Source: a virus. Taken from it: 51,742 nt of DNA. The DNA is taken from IMG/VR virus record IMGVR_UViG_3300032288_000749, positions 1 through 51,742 of that record. One strand, written 5' to 3'. Under the pieces are notes generated by a model that saw only the letters and a list, made by a program, of their open reading frames with translations, ran no database searches and had not been told where the DNA came from. Below are positions 1 through 5,339 of the stretch, in pieces. The translations under genes were made by a program, and so were the position numbers. Position 1 is the first letter of the stretch. The number at the start of each line of letters is the position of its first letter.

Positions 1-34
1 GAGGCAAACGCTCTACCAACTGAGCTATTCCGAC
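1..34 (-). tRNA. partial tRNA (5' half), anticodon cut by window edge
   Basis: The minus strand shows a 7-nt acceptor 5' arm GTCGGAA, TA, a D-arm GCTC..GAGC and a 5' anticodon stem TTTGC. The window ends at the first anticodon base (C34). The amino acid cannot be named because bases 35 and 36 lie outside. Confidence 0.85.
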
Positions 35-39
35 GAAAC

Positions 40-116
40 TGGTGCCCTATGTAAGATTCGAACTTACAACCTTCGGTTTCTAAGACCGACACCTCTACCA
101 GTTGGGCTAATAGGGC
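40..116 (-). tRNA. tRNA-Leu(UAG), short variable region
   Basis: Cloverleaf on the minus strand with acceptor GCCCTAT/ATAGGGC, anticodon stem TCGGT/ACCGA, loop CTTAGAA (anticodon UAG) and T-loop TTCGAAT; CCA is encoded. The anticodon reads CUA (Leu), but the variable region is only 5 nt instead of the long arm of normal bacterial tRNA-Leu. The D-stem (GCCC..GAGG) pairs imperfectly. It shares this form with the Leu(UAA) gene at 6499-6575. Confidence 0.85.
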
Positions 117-120
117 ATAT

Positions 121-195
121 TGGAGCGGAGAATGGGATTCGAACCCACGACAACTTGCTTGGCAAGCAAGGACTCTACCACTGAGCTACCTCCGC
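121..195 (-). tRNA. tRNA-Gly(GCC)
   Basis: Minus-strand cloverleaf: acceptor GCGGAGG, anticodon stem CTTGC/GCAAG with loop TTGCCAA (anticodon GCC), T-loop TTCGAAT, encoded CCA. The 77-nt spacer to the next tRNA (196-272) has no ORF but can fold, for example GTGCC at 241-245 against GGCAC at 266-270. Confidence 0.95.
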
Positions 196-272
196 GAAAC
201 TTGACTGTTTTTCTCCCTGCAGGATTACAGTAAACCTGCTGTGCCCTAGGACCAACTAGGAAGGAGGCACTC

Positions 273-349
273 TGGAGGTCAGAGAAGGACTCAAACCCTC
301 AACCTTCGCGTTCGTAGCGCGATGCTCTATTCAGTTGAGCTATCTGACC
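273..349 (-). tRNA. tRNA-Arg(ACG)
   Basis: Minus-strand cloverleaf: acceptor GGTCAGA, anticodon stem TCGCG/CGCGA, loop CTACGAA (anticodon ACG), encoded CCA. A34 would normally need deamination to inosine by host TadA to read CGU/CGC/CGA. The 3' end of the small ORF at 327-494 overlaps its 5' part. Confidence 0.93.
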
Positions 350-494
350 AATTTTTCATTTCTTTTTGATGTTCTTTCTTTAACTCTTTATCACGGAAAT
401 CAATACACCAGCAGCAGTTACACCGCATTACCTTGTATTTCTTCCCCTTCATGTTCACATTACCAGCACCATAAGCAACTGGACTCTTAGGCAT
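327..494 (-). CDS. small Cys-rich protein (55 aa)
   Basis: Short ORF starting at an ATG preceded by AGGATG. It has a compact metal-binding-like cluster (MRCNCCWC) near residues 23-30, a Lys/Glu-rich C-terminal half and a stop inside the adjoining tRNA-Arg gene. Small proteins with such Cys clusters are common between phage tRNAs and often have no assigned role. The family is not recognised. Overlap with a tRNA means the last residues may be lost after tRNA processing, or that the reading frame is partly fortuitous. Confidence 0.5.
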   Translation of the reverse strand: MPKSPVAYGAGNVNMKGKKYKVMRCNCCWCIDFRDKELKKEHQKEMKNWSDSSTE

Positions 495-509
495 TGTGCA
501 TCCTATGTT

Positions 510-585
510 TGGAGGTGCATCCCAGAATTGAACTGGGTTCTCAAGGTTTTGCAGACCTGCGCAGTACCATCTTGCCCATGCACCT
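510..585 (-). tRNA. tRNA-Cys(GCA)
   Basis: Minus strand: acceptor AGGTGCA, anticodon stem CAGGT/ACCTT, loop CTGCAAA (anticodon GCA), T-loop TTCAATT, encoded CCA. Confidence 0.95.
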
Positions 586-593
586 AATTGTAT

Positions 594-667
594 TGGCTGG
601 GGATCAAGGATTCGAACCTCGGATAACGGAGTCAGAGTCCGCTGTTATACCACTTAACTAATCCCCA
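594..667 (-). tRNA. tRNA-Gln(CUG)
   Basis: Minus strand: acceptor TGGGGAT/ATCCCCA, anticodon stem GCGGA/TCCGT, loop CTCTGAC (anticodon CUG), T-loop TTCGAAT, encoded CCA. It reads only CAG. Confidence 0.93.
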
Positions 668-668
668 A

Positions 669-745
669 TGGCGACCTCGACCGGGCTCGAACCGGCGACC
701 TCTAGCGTGACAGGCTAGCGTTCTGACCAACTGAACTACGAGGCC
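669..745 (-). tRNA. tRNA-Asp(GUC)
   Basis: Minus strand: acceptor GGCCTCG, anticodon stem CTAGC/GCTAG, loop CTGTCAC (anticodon GUC), T-loop TTCGAGC, encoded CCA. Confidence 0.95.
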
Positions 746-918
746 TTGAAACTTATATGCTGGTTACTGCCATCCAGCGTCACCTTTTCGCGTGACAGAT
801 TGATTCGGGATAAGACGGCTGCTCATCTAGACTTCAGTGGCTAGTCACTATACCCAATCGTGGCCGCAGCGAGCAATTAACACGATCAGCGATATCGCAA
901 GATCCCAACCTTGCGAAT
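746..918. other. 173-nt inter-tRNA spacer with hairpins, no gene
   Basis: No start codon with a ribosome site is seen here. The minus strand can form CGCAAG..CTTGCG, GTCAC..GTGAC and CTGG..CCAG hairpins. It may be processed spacer RNA of the tRNA transcript. I see no known RNA family. Confidence 0.4.
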
Positions 919-993
919 TGGTTGCGGGGGTAGGAATCGCACCTACGACCTCTTGGTTATGAGCCAAGCGAGCTACTACTGCTCCACCCCGAC
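919..993 (-). tRNA. tRNA-Met(CAU), initiator-like 3' end and D-arm
   Basis: Minus strand: 5' arm GTCGGGG, D-arm GAGC..GCTC with a short 7-nt loop, anticodon stem CTTGG/CCAAG, loop CTCATAA (anticodon CAU), 3' arm CCCCGCA then A and CCA. The 3' half and D-arm match bacterial initiator tRNA. Positions 1-72 (G-A) and 2-71 (U-C) do not pair, as expected for an initiator. However, the anticodon stem has only two of the three G-C pairs that mark fMet tRNAs. Initiator, elongator or lysidine-modified Ile tRNA are all possible. Confidence 0.85.
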
Positions 994-999
994 ATAAAC

Positions 1000-1075
<76 letters not shown>

Positions 1076-1180
1076 AAAAAGATGAGGAGCTAACCGTGAC
1101 TCCTCGCGGATCTATTTAACGCGATCAACCGTGAGGGTTTTTGTAAGGCTAGTCGACGAATCGACACCCACAACCTTTCT

Positions 1181-1256
1181 TGGTGGAGGTAGACGGGATC
1201 GAACCGCCGACATTTTGCTTGCAAAGCAAACGCTCTCCCAACTGAGCTATACCCCC
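1181..1256 (-). tRNA. tRNA-Ala(UGC)
   Basis: Minus strand: acceptor GGGGGTA, anticodon stem TTTGC/GCAAA, loop TTTGCAA (anticodon UGC), T-loop TTCGATC, encoded CCA. Confidence 0.95.
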
Positions 1257-1260
1257 GAAC

Positions 1261-1336
1261 TGGCTCCCCGAGTAGGACTCGAACCTACGACCCAGCGATT
1301 AACAGTCGCTTGCTCTACCAGCTGAGCTATCGGGAA
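1261..1336 (-). tRNA. tRNA-Asn(GUU)
   Basis: Minus strand: acceptor TTCCCGA/TCGGGGA, anticodon stem AGCGA/TCGCT, loop CTGTTAA (anticodon GUU), T-loop TTCGAGT, encoded CCA. Confidence 0.95.
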
Positions 1337-1337
1337 A

Positions 1338-1589
1338 TTATCTTACAAGTCTACAGATACGTTCAGGCTTTTTGCCTGGATAATAAAGTGTATGACAGTG
1401 CACCACGGGATCATATATTGAACGAATATAGCCTTTGTTATCAATATGAGTTCTGTCAGTATTGACATTCATACCACGTTCGTAATTTACTGCTCTCGCA
1501 TCTTGACGAGGAGCATCTGGACTATACATTGCATTAGTTGAACAACCAGCAACGAATAGTAGTGAAGAAAGAATAAGAATGTGTTTCAT
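1338..1589 (-). CDS. small lipoprotein (83 aa)
   Basis: The N-terminus has a short basic segment, a hydrophobic core and a lipobox ending VAGC (Cys at about residue 16), so it should be exported and acylated. The mature part of about 67 residues is polar (NAMYSPDAPRQ...) with no motif I can place. It lies between tRNA-Asn and tRNA-Lys, its stop 1 nt from the tRNA. Phage lipoproteins of this size can act in superinfection exclusion or as outer-membrane spanin parts. No i-spanin partner lies next to it, so the function is open. Confidence 0.75.
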   Translation of the reverse strand: MKHILILSSLLFVAGCSTNAMYSPDAPRQDARAVNYERGMNVNTDRTHIDNKGYIRSIYDPVVHCHTLYYPGKKPERICRLVR

Positions 1590-1606
1590 AGTTGTATATA
1601 GTCAAA

Positions 1607-1682
1607 TGGTAGACCGTGCAGGGATCGAACCTGCGACAAACTGATTAAGAGTCAGCTGCTCTACCGACTGAGCTAACGGTCC
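1607..1682 (-). tRNA. tRNA-Lys(CUU)
   Basis: Minus strand: acceptor GGACCGT, anticodon stem GCTGA/TCAGT, loop CTCTTAA (anticodon CUU), T-loop TTCGATC, encoded CCA. A second Lys tRNA (UUU) is at 2482-2558. Confidence 0.95.
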
Positions 1683-1840
1683 ATGTATTCAGTGAGAAGT
1701 TTTCAGCCCGTATTGGTTAGACTGAAGGTCTCTCTGACCTCTAATGGGCTTTCTACGGCGCCAATCTGAATAGGTTACATACTAACCAAGAATTAGCCCG
1801 AATTGCATTTAGCAAATCGTGTCCGGTATGTAACCTAAAG
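1683..1840. other. inter-tRNA spacer with a foldable element, no gene
   Basis: At 1704-1751 the minus strand contains AGCCC..GGGCT enclosing AGGTC..GACCT, a stacked hairpin. I see no ORF with a ribosome site. It may be a degenerate tRNA or a processing structure. Confidence 0.35.
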
Positions 1841-1916
1841 TGGTGCGGGATGAGAGGGTCGAACTCCCGACATTCTGCGTGTAAAGCAGACGCTACTACC
1901 ACTGAGCTAATCCCGC
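1841..1916 (-). tRNA. tRNA-Val(UAC)
   Basis: Minus strand: acceptor GCGGGAT, anticodon stem TCTGC/GCAGA, loop TTTACAC (anticodon UAC), T-loop TTCGACC, encoded CCA. The D-arm (GCTC..TAGC) has one mismatch and a slightly long loop. Confidence 0.92.
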
Positions 1917-1921
1917 ATATA

Positions 1922-2011
1922 TGGAGGAAGGAGTGGGATTCGAACCCACGGTGGACTTTCACCCACGCTAGTTTTCAAGACTAGAACCTTAAACCGCTCG
2001 GTCACCCTTCC
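1922..2011 (-). tRNA. tRNA-Ser(UGA)
   Basis: 90-nt class II tRNA on the minus strand with a long variable arm, anticodon stem CTAGT/ACTAG, loop CTTGAAA (anticodon UGA), acceptor GGAAGGG and encoded CCA. It shows that this array can encode a proper class II tRNA, unlike the two Leu genes. Confidence 0.95.
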
Positions 2012-2015
2012 AAAT

Positions 2016-2092
2016 TGGTCGGAGATAGAGGATTCGAACCTCTGACCCTCTGCTCCCAAAGCAGATGCGCTACCAGACTGCGCTAATCTCCG
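2016..2092 (-). tRNA. tRNA-Pro(UGG)
   Basis: Minus strand: acceptor CGGAGAT, anticodon stem TCTGC/GCAGA, loop TTTGGGA (anticodon UGG), T-loop TTCGAAT, encoded CCA. It is the first tRNA downstream of the structured RNA element. Confidence 0.95.
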
Positions 2093-2097
2093 TATGT

Positions 2098-2260
2098 GTT
2101 ATAAAATGGCTAACATTAGCAAATGCTCATAGTCATTTTATAACGTTGTTTCTACAAAGACACGCCAAACCATAGTGCGAACCACACGGATCAAGGTGCA
2201 GGTGGGACTCTCACCCACTGGCGTGCCTATGAAGAAACAACTTTCGTTGTTCCTACCAGA
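2098..2260 (-). ncRNA. candidate structured RNA, unknown family
   Basis: In minus-strand order there are three elements. (a) GGAACAAC-GAAA-GTTGTTTC, an 8-bp hairpin with a GNRA loop (2234-2253). (b) A 9-bp stem GTTGTTTCT/AGAAACAAC (2233-2241 with 2145-2153) that encloses an 8-bp stem GGCACGCC/GGCGTGTC (2220-2227 with 2159-2166) and an inner GTGGG/CCCAC hairpin, forming a multi-branch fold. (c) An immediately abutting 11-bp stem GTTATAAAATG/CATTTTATAAC (2098-2108 with 2134-2144). Elements (a) and (b) compete for the same strand. There is no ORF. A sigma70 promoter (2295-2323) lies just upstream and tRNA-Pro just downstream. The family is not recognised. Confidence 0.6.
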
Positions 2261-2286
2261 TTAAATTGTCAAACAGCAAGTTTCCA

Positions 2287-2293
2287 TATTTAG
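2287..2293 (-). promoter_or_regulatory. CTAAATA late-type box
   Basis: CTAAATA on the minus strand, directly downstream of the -10 hexamer of the sigma70 promoter. It matches the T4-like late promoter theme seen elsewhere in the window, so the structured RNA could be transcribed both early and late. Confidence 0.35.
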
Positions 2294-2294
2294 T

Positions 2295-2323
2295 ATCATA
2301 CCACAATGGCTCCCCATTGTCAA
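2295..2323 (-). promoter_or_regulatory. sigma70-type promoter for structured RNA/tRNA array
   Basis: TTGACA (2318-2323), 17-nt spacer, TATGAT (2295-2300). The predicted start is about 2288. It abuts the 3' end of tRNA-Glu and points into the structured RNA and the tRNA array below it. Confidence 0.8.
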
Positions 2324-2324
2324 G

Positions 2325-2399
2325 TGGTAGAGCGTACGGGAATCGAACCCGTCTTTCCAGCTTGAAAGGCTAGCGACCTAACCGATAGTCGAACGCTCC
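2325..2399 (-). tRNA. tRNA-Glu(UUC)
   Basis: Minus strand: acceptor GGAGCGT, D-arm GACT..GGTC, anticodon stem CTAGC/GCTGG, loop CTTTCAA (anticodon UUC), T-loop TTCGATT, encoded CCA. Confidence 0.93.
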
Positions 2400-2403
2400 A
2401 TAT

Positions 2404-2477
2404 TGGTCCTCCGACAAGGTAACGATCCTTGGTCGCACGATTATCAGTCGTGTGCTCTACCTTTGAGCTATCGGAGG
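2404..2477 (-). tRNA. tRNA-Ile(GAU)
   Basis: Minus strand: acceptor CCTCCGA/TCGGAGG, anticodon stem CACGA/TCGTG, loop CTGATAA (anticodon GAU), encoded CCA. The T-loop reads ATCGTTA rather than the usual TTCGANN, so U54 is lost; this is unusual for an active tRNA. Confidence 0.85.
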
Positions 2478-2481
2478 AAAT

Positions 2482-2558
2482 TGGTAGACTCTTCGGGACT
2501 CGAACCCGAGACCTTCGGTTTAAAAGACCGCTGCTCTAACCTACTGAGCTAAGAGTCC
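2482..2558 (-). tRNA. tRNA-Lys(UUU)
   Basis: Minus strand: acceptor GGACTCT, anticodon stem GCGGT/ACCGA (outer pair open), loop CTTTTAA (anticodon UUU), T-loop TTCGAGT, encoded CCA. Confidence 0.93.
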
Positions 2559-2801
2559 TCAGTGGCAGACTCGACGTTCTCGCAATCCGTATGGAGTACG
2601 ATCCCAAGTCGTAAAGCAACGAGGACGTGGCTGTACGAACACAGGTCGCGGTGCCGCATAGTACGGACGAGCAACGGGATACGGTGCTGGAGTGTACACA
2701 TCGACCACAGGGCGAGGACGATAATATCCACCATCATACACAGTCGCGTTGCAGCCTGCGAGACCAAGCGCAAGAACTGAGACTGCCATAATTCGTTTCA
2801 T
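2559..2801 (-). CDS. Pro/Arg/Tyr-rich lipoprotein (80 aa)
   Basis: Signal peptide with lipobox LAGC (Cys near residue 17), then a low-complexity mature region rich in Pro, Tyr and Arg (YYRPRPVV, APRPVFVQPRPR). I place the start at MKRIMAV because GGAG lies 6 nt ahead and the ATG overlaps the upstream stop (ATGA), implying translational coupling. Its stop touches the tRNA-Lys gene. Pro-rich lipoproteins are typical of o-spanins (Rz1), but no i-spanin is adjacent here. Function not assigned. Confidence 0.7.
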   Translation of the reverse strand: MKRIMAVSVLALGLAGCNATVYDGGYYRPRPVVDVYTPAPYPVARPYYAAPRPVFVQPRPRCFTTWDRTPYGLRERRVCH

Positions 2802-3094
2802 GCTACACTCCATTCATAGTCGTCGATTGTACAGACGGATTCATTTCCGTCGTATTCGTCGATGCGATATTTAGTCCCCGCAGGGAGCTCTGTGATACGC
2901 AAATCAGAAAATCTTGTGTTTGCTTCGTCACCAAGTTCTTCTACGACTTGCACAAGAGCGGGATCAGCGCGATTGATATCTGAGCGGCTAGTTGCCTGAC
3001 CGCCAAGTTCGCGATATCGTTCCCATGCAGCTTCCGAAAGACCGAAGCCACCGAAGCAAGCGTTATATACTATCTTAGTCACTTTCATCTCCAT
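2798..3094 (-). CDS. conserved-looking hypothetical protein (96-98 aa)
   Basis: It starts at ATG 3094, or at ATG 3088 (MKVTKIVYNACFGGFGLS). The long open frame extends upstream through tRNA-Arg, but that part cannot be coding. The N-terminal segment with its Gly/Phe-rich turn resembles small proteins seen in many tailed-phage early regions; the function is unknown. GGAG sits between the two ATGs, so initiation is ambiguous. A TTGACA followed 17 nt later by TAAGAT overlaps the start and could be an internal promoter. It ends coupled (ATGA) to the lipoprotein gene at 2559-2801. Confidence 0.65.
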   Translation of the reverse strand: MEMKVTKIVYNACFGGFGLSEAAWERYRELGGQATSRSDINRADPALVQVVEELGDEANTRFSDLRITELPAGTKYRIDEYDGNESVCTIDDYEWSVA

Positions 3095-3101
3095 TGTCAA
3101 G

Positions 3102-3178
3102 TGGTGATCGCGGATGGACTCGAACCATCGGCCCACAGCTTAGAAGGCTGTTGCTCTATCCGACTGAGCTACGCGACC
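3102..3178 (-). tRNA. tRNA-Arg(UCU)
   Basis: Minus strand: acceptor GGTCGCG, anticodon stem ACAGC/GCTGT, loop CTTCTAA (anticodon UCU), T-loop TTCGAGT, encoded CCA. Reads AGA/AGG. Confidence 0.95.
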
Positions 3179-3298
3179 TTTTCTCGTATAACGTTTACGT
3201 GACTGCTTGATCCGCGCACGGTATTTAGCAGTTGCCAAGTCCTTAGCAATAGGATTACGTTTTAATCCTTTGCAGCTTTCCGACGAGTTCCCAGTCAT
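3140..3298 (-). CDS. small basic protein (52 aa), NP-AKDL type
   Basis: ORF with ATG 9-10 nt after AAAGG. It is strongly basic (KRNPIAKDLATAKYRARIK, SRKRYTRKGR). Short basic proteins built on an 'NPxAKDL...KYRxR..KKxYxRK' pattern recur in many phage genomes, so I regard it as real although it overlaps the end of the gene at 3255-3443 and runs into tRNA-Arg. A nucleic-acid-binding role is only a guess from charge. Confidence 0.55.
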   Translation of the reverse strand: MTGNSSESCKGLKRNPIAKDLATAKYRARIKQSRKRYTRKGRVAQSDRATAF

Positions 3299-3443
3299 AC
3301 GTTTTTACCTTTGTCTTTTTGTTTTTGACGAAGTCCATCTTGTAGCCAGTAAAATCCTCTAGGTACTTTACCGCTTCCTCGATGTTATCGAATTCCTTGA
3401 TGCCAACATTCTTATTCAGATATGGCTTTGCTCTGTACTTCAT
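3255..3443 (-). CDS. hypothetical protein (62 aa)
   Basis: It starts at MKYRAKPYLN; the frame is open further upstream but overlaps the GP88-like gene. It is charged and Lys-rich, with a likely helix-strand mix (NIEEAVKYLEDFTGYKMDF). It overlaps the stop of the upstream gene by 4 nt, which fits coupled translation. No family recognised. Confidence 0.65.
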   Translation of the reverse strand: MKYRAKPYLNKNVGIKEFDNIEEAVKYLEDFTGYKMDFVKNKKTKVKTYDWELVGKLQRIKT

Positions 3444-4081
3444 GCTGCAAGTTCCTTTACCAGCTTGCCCATACGACGACCGTGGGCAGGATAAGCAACG
3501 ACTGCAACATCTTTCGACCAGCAAGCGCGGCAATCACCGCACTTACCAGAACGCTCGTAAGCATCGCAAACCTTGGTTGCAGTTGTTTCGCTGTCGGCAA
3601 ACGGGATAACCGTCGAACCGTGATCAGCGTCATACTCGCCAGTCATTGAGTCCGACGAGAAACGAACTGCAGCGTTAGGAAGCTGCTTCATGCGTTCAAG
3701 GATTGCACGAATACGCGGAACCTTGTAGGACTTAGTTGGCAGCCAGTGACGAACATGAGGAGTCTTTTGCATGACAAGAAAAATCTTGAAAGCCAAAGCA
3801 GGATGATATACGTCGCCAGAGTCGAACCAGCGAAAATACTTTTGACGCTTCAGCTCGGCAACCATATCGTCGACCCACTCAGCACGCTTCCAATCCTCGC
3901 GGTTGTGCTCACGGACTTTAATCGCGTCAGGCATCATATAGAAACCCTCGGCAGCATAGCATCCGGCACAAACATCGACAGGCTGCTTCGTATTCGGATC
4001 AATAGATCCGGGGCAGGTTTTGCGTGCTTGGAGTGACCAAGACTTAGCAGGCATCTTGGAGGCTTTCGACAACTTAATCAT
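3440..4081 (-). CDS. GP88-family phage protein (213 aa)
   Basis: The N-terminus (LSKASKMPAKSWSLQARKTCPG followed by CAGCYAAEG) matches the phage GP88 family first named in mycobacteriophages. That family has conserved Cys residues (TCPG, CAGCYA and a C-terminal CGDCRACW) suggestive of a metal or Fe-S site; its biochemical role is unknown. The start at MIKLSK is chosen because GGAG lies 8 nt before it, whereas the earlier ATG (4102) has no ribosome site. It is driven by a sigma70-like promoter at 4116-4145. Confidence 0.8.
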   Translation of the reverse strand: MIKLSKASKMPAKSWSLQARKTCPGSIDPNTKQPVDVCAGCYAAEGFYMMPDAIKVREHNREDWKRAEWVDDMVAELKRQKYFRWFDSGDVYHPALAFKIFLVMQKTPHVRHWLPTKSYKVPRIRAILERMKQLPNAAVRFSSDSMTGEYDADHGSTVIPFADSETTATKVCDAYERSGKCGDCRACWSKDVAVVAYPAHGRRMGKLVKELAA

Positions 4082-4115
4082 TACCAAATCTCCGTTGTTC
4101 ATTTATCTTAGCTTT

Positions 4116-4145
4116 ATGATACCACGGGCTGACTGGTATTGTCAA
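4116..4145 (-). promoter_or_regulatory. sigma70-like early promoter
   Basis: TTGACA (4140-4145), 18-nt spacer ending CCCGTGG, TATCAT (4116-4121). It sits about 35 nt upstream of the GP88-like gene and belongs to the recurring GTGGTATNAT promoter family. Confidence 0.75.
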
Positions 4146-4170
4146 GTGCCCGTGGTACTTAAAACCAAGA

Positions 4171-4734
4171 TTACTCGGAATATGTTTCGCGCTTCAGGTA
4201 TTCCTGAACGCTAGCACGAGCTGCAGCCTTTTCTTCTGCTGCAATTTCAGCTTCAGAAGCATAGAACGACTCGCGGATCGCACGCTGTTCGGGAGTCAAA
4301 CGATCCTCGATGCGCTGTAACTTCTGCTTGGCAGAGACAGCGCGCATCGTCTTGAGGTTCGCAGCCTTGACAGCTTCGTCTGACTTCTTGGAAGGTGACT
4401 TGTTACGAGCAACGATAGCATCGACCTCTGAGCTGATCTGCTTAGCGGTTACAGTCTTGGTACGAGCCTTGGAAGCCTTCGGCTTAGCAGCAGCCTTGGG
4501 AGCAGCAGCAAGCGCGGTAGGGGTCGAGGTAGTACGATAAGAAACAACAGCCTTACCACCGTCGCGAACGGCCTCTAGCTTGATGCCAGCCATACGAGCG
4601 TGCGACAAAGCGGAACGAGCACGACGCTCGTTACCAGTAACCTTGAGCAGCTGATCGGGAGTAAAGGTGTTACCGTTTGCCTTGAGCAGGTCGATAACGA
4701 AGTTAGCTTTGGTAGGGTTCAACTTGATAGCCAT
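4171..4734 (-). CDS. Ala/Lys-rich DNA-binding-like protein (187 aa)
   Basis: Residues 1-65 look like a winged-helix unit (FVIDLLKANGNTFTPDQLLKVTG..RRARSALSHARMAG). They are followed by an Ala/Lys/Pro-rich linker (about 75-105) and a charged helical tail. The same arrangement of a helix-turn-helix start with 'LL..NG..LT..QL' is seen in the 87-aa protein at 47502-47765, so the two may be distant paralogues. A role in binding phage or host DNA early in infection is inferred from its own promoter and charge, not shown. Confidence 0.7.
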   Translation of the reverse strand: MAIKLNPTKANFVIDLLKANGNTFTPDQLLKVTGNERRARSALSHARMAGIKLEAVRDGGKAVVSYRTTSTPTALAAAPKAAAKPKASKARTKTVTAKQISSEVDAIVARNKSPSKKSDEAVKAANLKTMRAVSAKQKLQRIEDRLTPEQRAIRESFYASEAEIAAEEKAAARASVQEYLKRETYSE

Positions 4735-4767
4735 AATGTACAGGTCCTTTGTTGGTGACTATGATAT

Positions 4768-4797
4768 AACATACCACGGGATTGTGGTTATTGTCAA
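4768..4797 (-). promoter_or_regulatory. sigma70-like early promoter
   Basis: TTGACA (4792-4797), 18-nt spacer ending CCCGTGG, TATGTT (4768-4773). It drives the gene at 4171-4734, which has AAGGA before its ATG. The -35 overlaps the stop codon of the 33-aa ORF upstream. Confidence 0.7.
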
Positions 4798-4895
4798 GGG
4801 CGGGAGATAAGAAAACCGTAGGTGAATACCGCAAGCATGACAGCGACGAGCGACAGGAGGGGGGCTACGACGATGAAGATGTCTGAGGTACTCAT
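4794..4895 (-). CDS. 33-aa single-span membrane peptide
   Basis: MSTSDIF followed by one hydrophobic segment (IVVAPLLSLVAVMLAVFTYGFLI) and a short SRP tail. AAGGA lies 9 nt before the ATG and a dedicated promoter is at 4930-4959. With its own promoter and ribosome site it is probably real. Single-span early phage peptides often target host envelope proteins, but nothing specific can be said. Confidence 0.6.
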   Translation of the reverse strand: MSTSDIFIVVAPLLSLVAVMLAVFTYGFLISRP

Positions 4896-4929
4896 ATACT
4901 GGTTTCCTTCTCTCTTTACCTTATGATAT

Positions 4930-4959
4930 ATCATACCACGGGATTAGCGGTATTGTCAA
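4930..4959 (-). promoter_or_regulatory. sigma70-like early promoter
   Basis: TTGACA (4954-4959), 18-nt spacer ending CCCGTGG, TATGAT (4930-4935). It lies about 35 nt before the 33-aa membrane peptide. Confidence 0.75.
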
Positions 4960-4993
4960 CGGACAAAACCCATTTTTTTGAAACTTTTTTGTT

Positions 4994-5143
4994 TCAATCT
5001 CCGTTACTTTCCCAAGCAGAAATAAGAGCATTGTAATTGATTTCGTAAGGGAGATTGAGAGTTTCAAGTTGCTTCAAGAATGTAATCTTTTCTGCAACAG
5101 TCTCCAATGCTTGAAAGTCTCTATAAATCGACTGCAGATCCAT
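4994..5143 (-). CDS. hypothetical protein (49 aa)
   Basis: ORF MDLQSIYRDF... ending in ESNGD, with AAAGGG 7 nt before the ATG and a promoter at 5222-5250. It is acidic and mostly helical. The leader contains a CTGATTGT/ACAATCAG inverted repeat near 5168-5198. Family not recognised; a real early gene judging by promoter and ribosome site. Confidence 0.6.
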   Translation of the reverse strand: MDLQSIYRDFQALETVAEKITFLKQLETLNLPYEINYNALISAWESNGD

Positions 5144-5221
5144 TTTTTACCCTTTATATTAGAGAAGTCTGATTGTTACTTTATTGTTACAATCAGCTGA
5201 GAGCGGGTGCTCTATACTGCT

Positions 5222-5250
5222 ATCATACCCCAAGGGGGTTATATTGTCAA
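5222..5250 (-). promoter_or_regulatory. sigma70-like early promoter
   Basis: TTGACA (5245-5250), 17-nt spacer, TATGAT (5222-5227). It heads the 49-aa gene with a leader of about 70 nt. Confidence 0.75.
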
Positions 5251-5309
5251 GTGCTCTATGACTCTCGTAACTGATCTGAGAGGGGGTCTATAGGGTAGGG
5301 GTACCTAGC

Positions 5310-5339
5310 AAAAAGGGTGTGACAACAATATCACACCCT
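5310..5339 (-). terminator. rho-independent terminator
   Basis: Minus strand: AGGGTGTGA/TCACACCCT 9-bp stem (5314-5322 with 5331-5339) followed by a five-T run. It ends the PP-loop transcript 45 nt after that gene's stop and insulates the early promoters below. Confidence 0.85.

Noticed and set aside
1131-1325. Plus-strand ORF of 64 aa across tRNA-Ala and tRNA-Asn
   Set aside because: It is the antisense of tRNA genes, a well-known source of spurious proteins (RRDRTADILLAKQTLSQLSYTP).
1753-1962. Minus-strand ORF of 69 aa across tRNA-Val and tRNA-Ser
   Set aside because: Runs through tRNA sequence; no ribosome site.
2562-2780. Plus-strand ORF opposite the lipoprotein gene
   Set aside because: Shadow of the minus-strand lipoprotein, no promoter or ribosome site on the plus strand.
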